From Pyrenopolyporus hunteri (lineage: Eukaryota > Ascomycota > Sordariomycetes > Xylariales > Hypoxylaceae), in contig CADCXC010000011.1 in NCBI GenBank assembly GCA_902806595.1, forward strand, positions 744,001-808,000: 64,000 bases of DNA, in the 5' to 3' direction. Both the position numbers and the translations under genes were made by a program. Below are positions 37,440 to 48,688 of this stretch, piece after piece. Numbering within the stretch: position 1 is the stretch's first letter; each line of letters begins with the position of its first letter. The notes under the pieces were generated by a model. It did no database searches. It saw only the letters and a program-made list of their open reading frames with translations, and had not been told where the DNA came from.

Positions 37440-39063
37440 ATGGCAACTAGACGGTTGGACGAGGACCTAGCGTACGGCGAGTCATATGGCGGCGAAAGAT
37501 GGGACAAGAATCGCTTCGCCGTCGAAACCGACCGTACTCGGCAAATCGCCGAGAGGGACCGTTTTGAGGAACATGACCGGCTCTACACCCGTGGTCCCGG
37601 GGCTCGGATTCGCGAGGCCTCAGCTGATGCGAGATTCGAGCGAAGAGTACCACGCCCGTGGGAAGAAGACCCTCCACGCGAGAAAAGGTATTACGACGAT
37701 GGCCCACGTTTCCGCCGCTCTCCCCCTCCCGAGTTAGAGCGTCGTCTGGTCATCGATCGCGAACGAGAACGCGAGCGGGACCGCGAACGAGAACTTCGCA
37801 ATGCATCCCCTCCGCGGCGACCTGGGCAGCTGCTCCGACGGCAGTCGTCGCTGGATACGTTTGACAGACGCCCACCGCCGCGATATTTCGATAGGGATGA
37901 ATACGAACCCCCCGTCCGTCGCGGCGATTACCGCCCAGAACCATACAAGCCAATCCCTCTTCCCCGATCTAGAGCTCTGCCTCCACCAAGAATTTATGCT
38001 GAGCGAGATTTCGAAGAAATCAAAATTTCCGAGCCGGATCGATACGGCGACGAGGAATACCATGCGTATCCCGAACGCATCCGAGAAAGGGAGTTTGTTA
38101 AGTCAAGGAGACGGCGCGATAGCAGCGCATCAAGAGATAAACGCCGAGGGGGTAGCGTTAGAAGCAGGAGCATTTCACGCGCTTCCGTCTCATCGGATGA
38201 TTCGAGCAGCAGTGGAGGTACGAGTATTGCTGCTAAGAACGAATACCCTAAAAAGGGGAAGACGAGAATTCCAGTCCGGCTCGTTTCTAAGCTGGCGCTT
38301 ATTGATCTCGGTTATCCGTTCGTCGAAGAGGTATGTTTCGATACTGTATCATGCTCCCATGCCGCCGCCCGTCTAACAGTACTAGGGTAATGTCATCGTT
38401 GTACAAAAAGCCCTCGGCCAACAAAATATCGATGACCTGCTTAGGCTGAGTGAGGAGTACAAGAAATCCGAGCGAGAGGTTGCCTCGGCTCGATCTGTCC
38501 CCGGAGGCCTCGTCGAGGAGAGGAAAGAAGAGGTATTCGCTCTTCCGCCACCGCCGGTTGCTGCGCCTCCCCCGGCGATCGTACACACACCGGCTCCTGC
38601 TGTTCCGGCGGCTCCAGTCGAGGTGGTAAAGGAGACGTTCATTCGCGAATCTTCGCCTACCCGCAGCACTCGTAGCCGTCGCAGCCATTCCACCTCCACT
38701 ACTCGTACTCCCGTCATTATAGAACCACGAGAGTATAGTGAAGAGGTTGCGGTCGGACCCCTAGCTTTAGTCGGTGACCGGCGGCGATCCGAAAGGGAAA
38801 TCAAGATGGAGATTGCGCGACTCGAGGCGGAGCGCGACCTTCTGAAGGCAGAACGACGGCACCGCCACCACCACTCGCACTCTCGTCACCGGTCCCATAG
38901 CCACAGCACTGACCGAGAACTGGTGGCAGCCGAGCGATTGCCGACAGGCGAACTCGTTCTGTACGAAGAGCAAGTCGAAAAGATTGAAGAGCCGCGGCGC
39001 GGTGTGCGCATCGAGAAGGACAAGAAAGGTAGGATGTCCATTAGCGTGCCCAAGTATCGATAG
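37440..39063 (+). CDS. DUF8035 domain protein, Arg/Glu-rich
   Basis: Conserved fungal protein of unknown function; the central segment after the linker (KGKTRIPVRLVSKLALIDLG then YPFVEEGNVIVVQKALGQQN) matches my memory of the DUF8035 family. Exons 37440-38330 and 38386-39063 with a 55-bp intron; 522 aa. The first ~290 residues are disordered and highly charged, with Arg-Glu dipeptide runs (RERERERDRERE, about residues 103-115) and an SR-rich part (SVRSRSISRASVSSDDSSSS). The second half has a Pro/Ala stretch, a coiled-coil-like helix (EREIKMEIARLEAERDLLKA) and a His/Arg-rich patch. RS and RE repeats are typical of RNA-processing or nuclear-speckle proteins, but no catalytic domain is visible, so the function is open. 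Confidence 0.87.
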
Positions 39064-40218
39064 GTGAAGGTGCGCTTCTACTCGTTCTCACCTCGTTCTT
39101 TGTCATTTGGGTCTGGGGGAGACTTTGCTAACATTCTTCCTCTATTAGGACCTCCGCCTGGTTTGATGAGAGCTATGCTCGCAACCCTTACCTAGTCGTT
39201 TGACCAGTCTCATTACTTCAACTTCTTGAGGCGAAGGAGGCGTCGAATTACCGAGTATCAATCCGGGGTTAATATCGACGATGGTTTTAAGAAAATTAGG
39301 CACCACAAATTCCCGCTGGGCCTCTCAAAAGCCCAGGCTCGGAGTATGCCGTTCACGAGTTTCTTATTATAGATTGGCATATGGCGTTATACTTACCCGT
39401 CGCACGAATTTTACGAACAGGAAGGCCAGGTAGGGCGTTATAAGGTATATTGGACACATTGGCCTGATGGCTTGGTCTTAACTTATTTTATTTTATTTTC
39501 CGACGCTGGTGATGACACGGATACTCGTCACTGGGTTGGACGTTCATCTATGTTCCAAATGAATGACCTCGCGGTAGAGGGAATTGATGATATAATGACC
39601 TATTTGAGGAGTATTTATTTTTCAGGTAAACTACATAATCTATGAGATTTACCGTGATTGTTTTCTACTTGTCTATTTCGTGAAATTATGTGGAATAATA
39701 ACCTTTCCATAGCTGAACATTTTCAGTCACTTACCTACCAAATACACACCCACACCCAGCATACTAGAACAGGATGAGCATACTAGAGATAGGTTCAATG
39801 TAGACCTAGTCAATGAACAGTTTGCGGACCTTTCAATGTATATAACTTTCGTTGTTCTCAATATTAACGCTTATTCAAATGGGCAGCCCATTGTCTAGAA
39901 GAACTCAACAAAGGATTGTTCAAGATTAGCATAGGTTACGACAATGCCTCCTTTCAAATATTTGAGAAATGCTTACTATTATCCCAGTGTAATATGGTAG
40001 GTATAAATAATGCTCGTGCTATAACGCTCTATAGGCATACGCAAATTATTCTCGTCGAAAAAAGGATATTGGGATCTGTGTCGGTATACACATGCTTTAA
40101 AATTGAAGTGTCTCTAGACTCCGGTATAGACGAACAGTACATAAACTAAGAGGGGTTTAGAGTTAGAGGAGGCTCTGCATCTTCGCGGGACTTTACATGA
40201 ACGAAAAATCAACCAATA
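39064..40218. other. Intergenic, no gene recognised
   Basis: About 1.15 kb, AT-rich in its second half, with no supported coding frames. Confidence 0.5.
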
Positions 40219-40575
40219 ATGACGTGGACGAGCAGAGGAATTGCCGGTGAGAAGGCCGCTGTGCTTTCCGAGCAATTATTAGAAGCAAGGAGATTCAAAG
40301 AAATAGAGGATCGTAAGAAGCCTAGCCTCGGGGTTGTAGAGTCTATCTCGAAGACGATCGGTACCTCCAAGGAGGCGGCGTGGTCTCCGCCTTCTTTCGA
40401 GAGGCTCTTACGCAGGGGCAGTCGGAGCGCCGATGCTATGGTCCTTAAGACGGATAAATGCCTTGACATGGCTATGGTTAAGAGGGGGTCGTTCATTTAT
40501 AAGAGTAAGACTTATGTTGAAGAGGTGAAAGATTGGTATAAGTTCGACGAGGAGATGCAGACGGCAACATTTTAA
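40219..40575 (+). CDS. Hypothetical small protein
   Basis: Intronless 118-codon frame starting at ATG. The product is basic and polar, with a helix-like N-terminal half (EKAAVLSEQLLEARRFKEIE) and a C-terminal KTYVEEVKDWYKFDEEM. No known domain, signal peptide or membrane segment was recognised. Composition looks protein-like rather than random. It could equally be a remnant of a larger gene, as no upstream exon could be joined. Low confidence. Confidence 0.3.
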   Translation: MTWTSRGIAGEKAAVLSEQLLEARRFKEIEDRKKPSLGVVESISKTIGTSKEAAWSPPSFERLLRRGSRSADAMVLKTDKCLDMAMVKRGSFIYKSKTYVEEVKDWYKFDEEMQTATF

Positions 40576-41306
40576 GTATTACGACCTATTTGGTAGGTTT
40601 AGCTCAAAAAAGATAATTAAGTTGATGGCCCTCCTGAGCTCCCGTATAAAGCTGTGTTTCTTATATCCTTTGTATATAAGACAGGTATAAGTATATCAGG
40701 TTATTGGGTTGGTTTTCCAAGTTTAGAATCGGAATTGGTACCTATACAGGCACCTAGGTCCTTTAAAGTCTTACCCATGCCGCGTAAGATTTAATGCAGC
40801 CCTATGAGTGTCCACGGCCACCAACGTAAGCATTCATCTGGTCCAATCGAATTCAAGAGAGAGAATGGGGAGCTAGTCAATACATCTTACGTTAGGCACT
40901 CGCGGGGTGCTTGGTGTTGGTTGACGATGGTTACGGAGTCTGTCTTACATGTAAGTAAGCTGCACCCATGGAGTCGGCCGGCTCCCAAATTCATTGTGTT
41001 CCTAAATCCTTTCGCGATTCGTTCGATCTCCGGAAGAACCAAGACATTGACAGTAGTGTTTGGGATGAGTGAAACCATTGCTTCTTCATTCATTAAACTC
41101 TTCTGCTACTTTAAGTGGTCGAGTCCTGTGTGTTAGTTCCTCATTTAGGAGATAAGTTAACGGGATGTCCGTATTTCGGCACTGAGGTAATCACGCTCGC
41201 CCACCATAATCATTTGAAGATAGAAACAAAGCACGTACCCCCCCTCCCCTAAAAGGTGGCGTGTAAGCCCGCATCATGCGCTCCTTGTAAGGCGGCAATG
41301 GTTGTC
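40576..41306. other. Intergenic, no gene recognised
   Basis: About 730 bp between the hypothetical frame and the 3' end of the iminopeptidase gene. A 110-codon frame at 40804-41136 shows no family features. Confidence 0.5.
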
Positions 41307-42585
41307 TTAGTAGACGGTAAGGAACCTGCCGACCACCTCCATGAACCTTTCGCGCTCCTCCCAATGCGCCATATGGGTCGACTTCTCGAATATCACCCAT
41401 TTAATTCTGGGTATCGCCCTAAACTATTGTTTCGAGGTAGATTGTATTAGCATCCAGTACATACTCCTCTAGGTGGGTGAGAGTATTTCCAAGATCGGAC
41501 TGGGGGGTGTGAGGAATGACAGCGAAGCGATATCGCAAAATAATACACTTACCCATGGCTCTACGCAGAGTTCCCCAACTTCATCATATCTCCCGTTCAG
41601 GAGTAAAGTGTCGACCTCAATGTTGTGGGCGTCTTTCCACCCCTCCCAGTCTTTAAGGTTGCCGTCAACCACAATCTCCGAAGGCCCCTGCCTGTGATCA
41701 TTGTGTTAGGAAATCAAAAGCCGATGTGGTACCAACTCGCGGGGCACATACATGGTATTGTATGCAGTTGGATCGTCCTTCAAGTTCCCAAAGGTCCTCT
41801 GCAAGGACTCAGGCATCGGATCAAGTGAGCAAACGTGTCGCTTGTAGAAGACTGCACAATTCGGAGTTAGTATTCCCCATTGGTTCACCCTCAAAAGATG
41901 GGGGGGTTCTAGTGTAGGTGGCTGCAACGCCCGTGGGTACTCTAATAGGTTATCACTGCGCTGAAGGTAGGACACAAGGCGTAATCACTGATAACCCCAG
42001 GTATCGCTCACCTGCGCTAGCCCTCTCGTACTCTGGCGATTCGTAGTTTCCATCCTTATCACCGGCTTCTAGTATCTCGCGGATGTCTGCTGGTAACGCA
42101 GCACGCAGTCGCTTGCCGTACTCCACGAAAAGGGGGAAACTAGCAGGCGATCCTGCTATAACAAGCTTCTTCAAACCACGAGGGCGTCGGGATGCATATG
42201 CGCCAGCAAGCATGCCGCCCCAGCTCTGGCCGGCGATATAGAAACCCCTTTCACGAACTCCTAAGTGGTCAATGAGATTGTCGAGCTCGGAGATGAAGAG
42301 GTCGACGGTCCAGAACGAGTCGTCTTTCACCTTCTCCCGCAAGTGGGTGGATTTTCCACATCCGATCTGGTCGTAAAAAACTAGAGGAATGCCATATTGC
42401 TTGTAGAGGTCTATAAACGGTTCTAGGTAATCATGGCCTGCGCCGGGTCCGCCGTGAAGGGCGAATAAGACCGGCGTTGAAGACTTCTCAAGATCGCCAA
42501 CAACCTTATACCAAGTGGTACAGGGCTTTCCCGCATTGGGCGCATCAAACGCCACTTCACTCTCTTTGACGGGTATACCTGCCAT
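41307..42585 (-). CDS. Proline iminopeptidase-like alpha/beta hydrolase (S33)
   Basis: Peptidase family S33 enzyme that removes N-terminal proline (or a related amidase). Four exons: 42585-42012, 41851-41752, 41691-41553 and 41423-41307; introns 160, 60 and 129 bp; 309 aa, the normal size. The oxyanion motif HGGPGAGHDY, DQIGCGKS (DQRGCGRS-like), and the nucleophile elbow GQSWGGMLA place the catalytic Ser in the usual position; NGRYDEV carries the acid Asp and STHMAHWEERERF the catalytic His. The final exon is only 38 codons but is essential, since it supplies His. The start gives a cytosolic N-terminus without a signal peptide. It is adjacent to the UstYa gene and small peptide gene; a peptide-trimming role there is possible but speculative. 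Confidence 0.93.
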
Positions 42586-43270
42586 CTCGAATACCTAGGT
42601 AGATAATCTGGTCAGATGATAGTATCTTGATCTGTGTCGTCGATTTTTCGATATTGCAATAAACAGAAAGCCCGGAATAACCTCCTTGGTGGACGAAGAG
42701 GAGATCTAGAACATGCAGCTCCTTTTAGGTTAGGAATTAAGCCAAGGGAACCGCTAGAGGCACAGCTTCCATCCTCGGTCCGATTTATCGTGCCCTGCAG
42801 ACAATGCGAAGTGCAATGGCGCGTGTTTGTTGATACAGTTACGCCTCCCCTCCCTCGCCGTATGATTACGAAATAAGTAAGCACTTGCGAACTCCTTGCA
42901 TACATACCCGTATCTAATGCGGCTTTCATGGTGCGGGGAAAGGAAAGGATTGACCTTGAAGCTTACCGTCTACTGAGGCACTTGATAAGATATCCATTAT
43001 CGATACCTACGTACTATTCTCGGATTGACTACAGATACCTCAGGCGTCTGAGAAGTATAGTAGAGTACGTGTAGGGATATCATGGAATGAATATAAAGCT
43101 TCTGGGGTATATCACTAACCGTTATGTCTACCTACGGATATAAATACATTGAAATTATACCTACAGCCTCTACATTGAACCCCCATCTTCACTTAATCGC
43201 TATAGATGTGATATCGCCGGGATGCGAGTGACGAACTGACGCGGCTTATACCTACCGTTATCGATCCCCC
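42586..43270. other. Intergenic between iminopeptidase and UstYa genes
   Basis: About 685 bp holding the iminopeptidase promoter and the 3' end of the UstYa gene; nothing else recognised. Confidence 0.5.
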
Positions 43271-44236
43271 TTAGGACTCAGTCTCGTCGATAGGCACCGG
43301 CCTGTAAGTATAATGACCAGGTCTCAGTGCCCTACTACGAGCCCAGTTATTCAAGCTATCCCATTTCACGCATGTTGTGACCGCGTGCGACCCCAGCTTA
43401 GAGGCTTGGGGCCTGTCGGGGTCGTAAACCCACTGCCCGGTATGTATCTCTGTGTTTGCATGGCACATCAGGGCTTGGCGGATTGCGTTGATGCAGTGAT
43501 CTAAGACAAGCGTAAGCCTCCATCAGCCACGATGTTGAAAACTCCGAAGAACCTACCGGAGTGCCCTTTGCCGAAGGGGCCTGTTAACCCGACATCCGAC
43601 ACCCGAGACTCGTAATAGTCCCAATGGACTATCCTTCGTAGATTGTTCAGACAGTGCAGATGGTGATATACGCCCATAACACCGAGATAGTCTCCACCGT
43701 CAACTTGGATGCGATTCGTGAGGTTTGAGCCGAGAAGCTCCATCTCGTGGGGAGAGACTCTAATGTTTAAGGCTAGAAAGAGTAAGTTCTCGGGTAACTC
43801 AACGAGGCTCTAGGGCAGAAAGGCACTAACCATATAGCAAGTCTTCCCATAGGTCGTCAAGTTCGTCTGATGGCTCCATGTTCCAGGGTTCTCGAAGCGT
43901 GTACCATTCTTGCTTCTCTTCATACCGTACAGCCTCTCCGGGTAATCCTTTTGGACGTAAGTATGATCCCACTATGATTTAGGTGAACAACGTACTGAAG
44001 TGCTTGTCCCCTTTATGGCATTGTCTCTGCGCTCCGATTCTCACCGCAGAATCAATAGTAAGAAGAACGGCATTGTATAGGAGGAGTGAAAGGATTATAA
44101 GGAGGAGGACGTTCTTGCGTGTCCATCGACGCAGTGATATCTTGAATCCGTTCGTCGGATTTCTGGGCTGTACATCAGGATACTCGGTGCTTTCGCCGAG
44201 GAGGCGATCTCGCGACTCGATAGAGTCTTTCTCCAT
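43271..44236 (-). CDS. UstYa family (DUF3328) oxidase-like protein
   Basis: Member of the UstYa/DUF3328 family. Characterised relatives catalyse oxidative cyclisation, chlorination or hydroxylation in fungal ribosomal-peptide (dikaritin) and other pathways. Four exons: 44236-43996, 43971-43831, 43772-43557 and 43500-43271; introns of only 25, 58 and 56 bp (the first is unusually short); 275 aa. One N-terminal membrane helix (NVLLLIILSLLLYNAVLLTI) anchors it. Both diagnostic HxxHC-type motifs are intact: VYHHLHCLNNLRR, and HSDHCINAIRQALMCHAN, the latter rebuilt exactly by the last splice. The start is the ATG at 44236; an in-frame TTG further upstream is not used. It is transcribed divergently from the small secreted peptide gene with about 620 bp between start codons. 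If the 25-bp intron is wrong, residues between HF and SYLRPKG would change. Confidence 0.92.
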
Positions 44237-44854
44237 GGCGATAGGCAATGAAGGTTCGGCTGCAAGATGTAAGTAAAGAGAATTGAGTTAAGTTCGACGA
44301 TCTATCTGAGGGAGTGGAATGCCCATCAGCCTTATGACCAACAATAGGTATGCAGGACTCGGGTATGCGGGTGTCAGATAGGGTCTAATCAACCTATATC
44401 TGCGCCGTCTGCATATGCAGCTCATGTCTGGATGTGTATGTGTAGGATCATCATGCCACTTCCTGTTGCAGATTCCCATGAAGGTGGCTCCGAGACTTTT
44501 CGAGACCCCGCCCTCGAAACCACGCCATTCACCGCTCGATGTAGCCGCCGGCAATGTGAGACTCCTTGTGAAAAGGCGGATCTGATGCGAAAATCCAAGC
44601 TCTTGCGTAGGACTGTGATAGATGCGGTTAAGCCAATCATATCGTATATTCAAGATCTACGATGTGACCAATTCCTGAGATGTCGCATCCGCCCAATATA
44701 TGTGGGGTGCCCTCTTTTCCTTGTGATAGAAGAGTGCATGTCGTATATATTACCAGCAGTTGGTCCAACTCGCGAGGGCAGCAACAGTTCCAACTCCAGG
44801 AATCAACCCCCAATCAAAAGAGCCACTCATACATTCTCGTCTACCGGCTTCAAA
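44237..44854. promoter_or_regulatory. Divergent promoter region, UstYa gene / small secreted peptide
   Basis: About 620 bp between divergent start codons, so both promoters are expected here. Long frames crossing it (for example 44432-44983 plus) are extensions of the peptide exon without homology. No defined binding site recognised. Confidence 0.45.
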
Positions 44855-45081
44855 ATGCTCTACAAGGCCGTTATCATGGCACTGCTGGGACTCAGCACCG
44901 TCGCGTCTTCGACTCCCTTAGGTAGGTGTATTCGTCTCTTCGTAGCTTATTGTATAATTCTCTTTATAATTAACGTCGAATAGGAGCGCGCGGCGTCAAG
45001 GAGGTCCGTGGAGGATTCACGTCAGATGTCATTATCACGCCCGGAGAGGTGGTGGACGCGGAACACGAGCGACGAAATTAG
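44855..45081 (+). CDS. Small secreted peptide precursor
   Basis: Two exons, 44855-44921 and 44984-45081, with a 62-bp GTAGGT-AATAG intron; 54 aa. The first exon encodes a clear signal peptide (MLYKAVIMALLGLSTVASS). The mature part is short, Gly/Val-rich, without Cys, and ends with a dibasic-containing EHERRN. There is a second GTATGT donor-like site overlapping the stop codon at 45079, so a further exon is conceivable. Kexin-type KR repeats, usual in dikaritin precursors, are absent, and no Tyr is present in the core region. Because it is divergent from a UstYa gene it is a candidate ribosomal-peptide precursor, but it could be an ordinary small secreted protein. Confidence 0.6.
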
Positions 45082-46211
45082 TATGTTACGAGAAGGAAGG
45101 AGATGGGTTCATATGTCGGATATGGCTGGATCGAGAATTTTACGTCAAGTTGCTGCGAAGCAATAAAGTTTATCCAAGTCATAGGGTATATTATAACTCG
45201 AGGTCCTATTTGTTCTATCAGTTTGCTATGCCTTTGAATATATTTGTCTTACAATCGCGTTGGTGTTCCTAACCGGCGAAGCCTTTATACTACCTAAGTA
45301 GTACCTAAAGAGCTAGGTAATGAACTCGGTATATTATTCGCAACGAAAACAGATATACTACGTGGATGTCGCATCTAGGCGTGGTGGGTATGGGTTAGGA
45401 AAGAATATGAATATAACTTTCGAAGCCATTCCTTGCCGTAAGAAAATATCGAAATTGGAAGAGGGGTTGGTATCACAGGGGTTCGCGTTTCCATTATTGG
45501 ACCGCGGCCAATAAACCACTTAAGACAAAGCGCTTTTATATTGGATCCTAAATGAGCCCTACCGATCTAGTCCCGGTTACTGCGTCGATCATTTATGGGA
45601 CACATCTACGAGCCGACGTAAGCGTTAGAGCAGTGAAGATGGAATTAAACTCTGGCTTCGAGGGTAACCGTGACATCCCTAATTGATGAATCCCACGCGG
45701 CGAAAGAACAGTTCTTGGGTCGTTGAAGCTCATCAAATAGGATGATTGCTTCCTCCGTTAGTATTAGGAATACACCTAGTGCGGAGATACAATGCAGCGC
45801 CCAAAGAGGTAAGCTGCGCCGTGTGTTTGCAGGAAGGATTCAGATGTTCCCTTGCCCTTACGTGCTTTTCGTTTATCACTCTCTCAGCTTTCAGCACCAT
45901 GCTGGTATGTCTCGCTGTAGTAGCTTTAGAACCTTATCGGCCGCCAGTTGCTGTTAAGGGGAAATCCCCCGGTTGGTGTTCGGCCGACCTGGTAGATAGA
46001 GTGTAGTCGACGTCGCGTTGCGTTTCTGTCTCACCCTCCCCGCGTTTTTTTCTTATCCGCAACCGAAGGGACGATTTTCAATCCGACCTACAATTGTTCG
46101 CCCGGGTATTGATATTCCCGGGTCGCTCTCGTAACTGTTACCCATCGTCCTAGATTGTCTACCGCTTACTGTCCGGCTAGTCCTTAGCCAGGCGTTTTCG
46201 TGCTTATCGCT
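45082..46211. other. Intergenic, no gene recognised
   Basis: About 1.13 kb. Short frames at 45320-45514 and 45742-46006 have no family features. The end is probably the permease promoter. Confidence 0.5.
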
Positions 46212-48183
46212 ATGTCAAAGGACGAGGTTGAGCTTAATGTTGGGAATATTCTCCGTGAGGAAGCTTCGTCACATTTCCGCGACCGTCGCCACTATGACGA
46301 CGATGCGGTCCTGCGACGGCTCGGAAAACGTCCTATGCTGACCCGAAGTTTCGGATTTATGTCGATTCTCGGATTCTCATGCTCAGCATTATGTTCCTGG
46401 GAAAGTATCTTGTTGACGTCTGTCCCGGGCCTTCTGATTAGCGGGCCGTCAGGTCTGATATGGGGATTGGTAGTCAATTGGGTTGGCGTTATTTCTATGT
46501 ACGCGACATTGGCTGAATTGGCTTCGATAGCACCAACCGCTGGAGGACAATGTAAGACGAGGTGCAAGATGTTTTAGTATGGAACTAATCTCTTCTGCGG
46601 CGTAGATTATTGGGTCTCTATGTTAGGTCCAAAGTCATGCTCGATATTCCTGTCTTACATGACAGCCTGGCTTACGACCTTAGCATGGCAGGCTATTTCG
46701 GTTATGGTCAGCTACCTCGTTGCGACTCTTCTCCAGGGCATCATCGTCTTATCTCATCCGACATATGTACCTCTGGCATGGCATACAGTGTTGCTCATAT
46801 GGGCTTTCGCCCTTTTCAACACCTTGCTCAATTCTACCACGAGCCGTATACTTGCGAAGCTTGAAGCCTTCATTCTCGTACTCCACTTGGCGGGATTCTT
46901 TGGTGTCTTGGTCCCAAGTACGTTGTTCCAGCGAATCATCATCCCTCCCTTTTACCGCGTATTGAATTTCGGCTCCAAATTATTATTTAGAGCCCCTTCG
47001 ACGTTTACTAACGAATTGAGTAAAGTGGTCTATTTTGCCCCTCACAATGACCCAAGTGAGGTTTTCACAACGTTTCTCAATAATGGGAATTGGGCTACAC
47101 AAACGATGGCCTTCTTCGTCGGATTTCCGACTCTTGCTACGGCCATCGTTGGGGCAGATTGCGCCGTTCATATGTCCGAGGAAATACAATCTGCCTCCCT
47201 CATCGTCCCGCGAGCGTTGATGTATACAGTCCTTATCAATGGAGCGCTTGCGTTGGGCATCGCTATCGCCATGGTGTTTTGTATCAGTGACCTGGATGCG
47301 GCGGGTAAGTCTTTCGGTAACATTGTCTCTTTTCCAAATTATAACCCCTGAGCCTTATGCTACCACAGCTCTTTGGCTAGGCGAAGGAGATTTCGCGGAT
47401 GTGTCCCAAGGCCTGAAGACATAACTCGTATATAATAACTAACGATGACGCACGCACAGTGGCAGCTGTGGAAACCATGTTTTACCCGTTTCTACAAATC
47501 GCCTATTCCGCCGTCAAGTCAACTACGGGTGCCTGTCTCATGGCGGGTATCGTTTTCGTCTTGTCGATCGCGGGTGGAATTGGTATATACGCCTCTACGG
47601 CTCGGATGCTTTGGTCTTTTTCCCGGGATAAGGGGGTACCGTTCTCGAGGTATCTGAAAAAGGTAAGACGAAACAAGACATGAATATAACCGATTGGTAT
47701 TTACTTACTAACAATACATAGCTCACGAAGAACTCTCTTCCGACAAACGCCATCTTCACCACCTTCGCCGTCACCGTCCTTCTATCGTTGATCGCATTCG
47801 GATCCGCCGTCGCCCTGCAGGCCTTGTGCTCGCTATCGGTGGCGGCATTATTTGCCTCTTACCTAATTCCCTGCGTCCTCCTTCTATGGCGACGATCTAC
47901 GGGAAAGATGCAGCCTTTTATAGCTGATTCGGAAGACCCGAACAAAAAGATTGGCTGGGGACCGTGGAGGATTCCTGAACCGCTCGGTACTATTAACAAT
48001 GCATTCGCTTGCGTGTATATCGTGGTAACTTTGTTTTGGTCATTTTGGCCTCAAACGAATTCCCCGACGCCAGAGACGGCTAATTGGAGCGTTTTACCAT
48101 TCAGTGTAGTCATATTATTTTCGGTCTTGTGGTATTATCTTAGGGCAAGGCATTACTTCAAGGGGCCTATCAAAGAGGTTTAA
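46212..48183 (+). CDS. Amino acid/GABA-type permease (APC superfamily)
   Basis: Polytopic plasma-membrane permease of the fungal amino-acid/choline/GABA group. Exons 46212-46551, 46606-47304, 47460-47662 and 47722-48183, introns 54, 155 and 59 bp; 567 aa. Family signs: RRLGKRPMLTRSFGFMSILG at the start of helix 1, SGPSGLIWGLVVNW, LAELASIAPTAGGQYYWVS across the first splice, and NAIFTTFAVTVLLSLIAFGS, WGPWRIPEPLGTINNAFAC in the C-terminal half. The 155-bp intron contains a small open frame but skipping it gives DLDAAVAAVETMFYPFLQIAY, which aligns with the family. ATG 46212 follows an in-frame GTG that is not used. Substrate cannot be told from sequence. Confidence 0.93.
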
Positions 48184-48688
48184 TTTATAGACGTCGCTCA
48201 AGAAGTCGACAGCTTCAATACAGACCCATCAACGGAACTATTCGAAGGTGAAGGTATATATCGTCGTATGGGTGAAACCATTTGATAGGTATAGCGTTAC
48301 GATGCTGAGCGTAGCGTATCCCGAGCTGATGTTAACCTGTTGAAGCCGATTCTATACTGAACCACTAACCTTAGTTGGCGGGATGGAACGCCCTCTTGGA
48401 AACGGAGAAATAAAAGCGCGTAGCTAATGAACACATCTGCGGCCCATCAAGATTATAATCGACTTTCTTATTAGATATCTGCATGCGGGTGCGAAATATG
48501 TATGTGACTGACCTAACATTATTGATTCCGACGTCGGGTTGGGATTCTCAAGCCATCATCAAGTAATTACCGTCAGCGCTAGAAAACTCGGGACCAGGTC
48601 ACAGTGCTACGTCTGACCAACGCCCGGATTATTATGAGCCAAGTAAACATATAGCACCGGCGGATTCCCCCAAAACAAATACCATAGC
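48184..48688. other. Intergenic between convergent permease and RNase H-fold genes
   Basis: About 500 bp with 3' regions only; nothing else seen. Confidence 0.5.

Noticed and set aside
47305..47459. Possible extra exon within the permease intron (LWLGEGDFADV frame)
   Set aside because: Skipping the whole 155 bp gives a family-like join and includes a CTAAC branch point; the inner frame has no matching splice sites.
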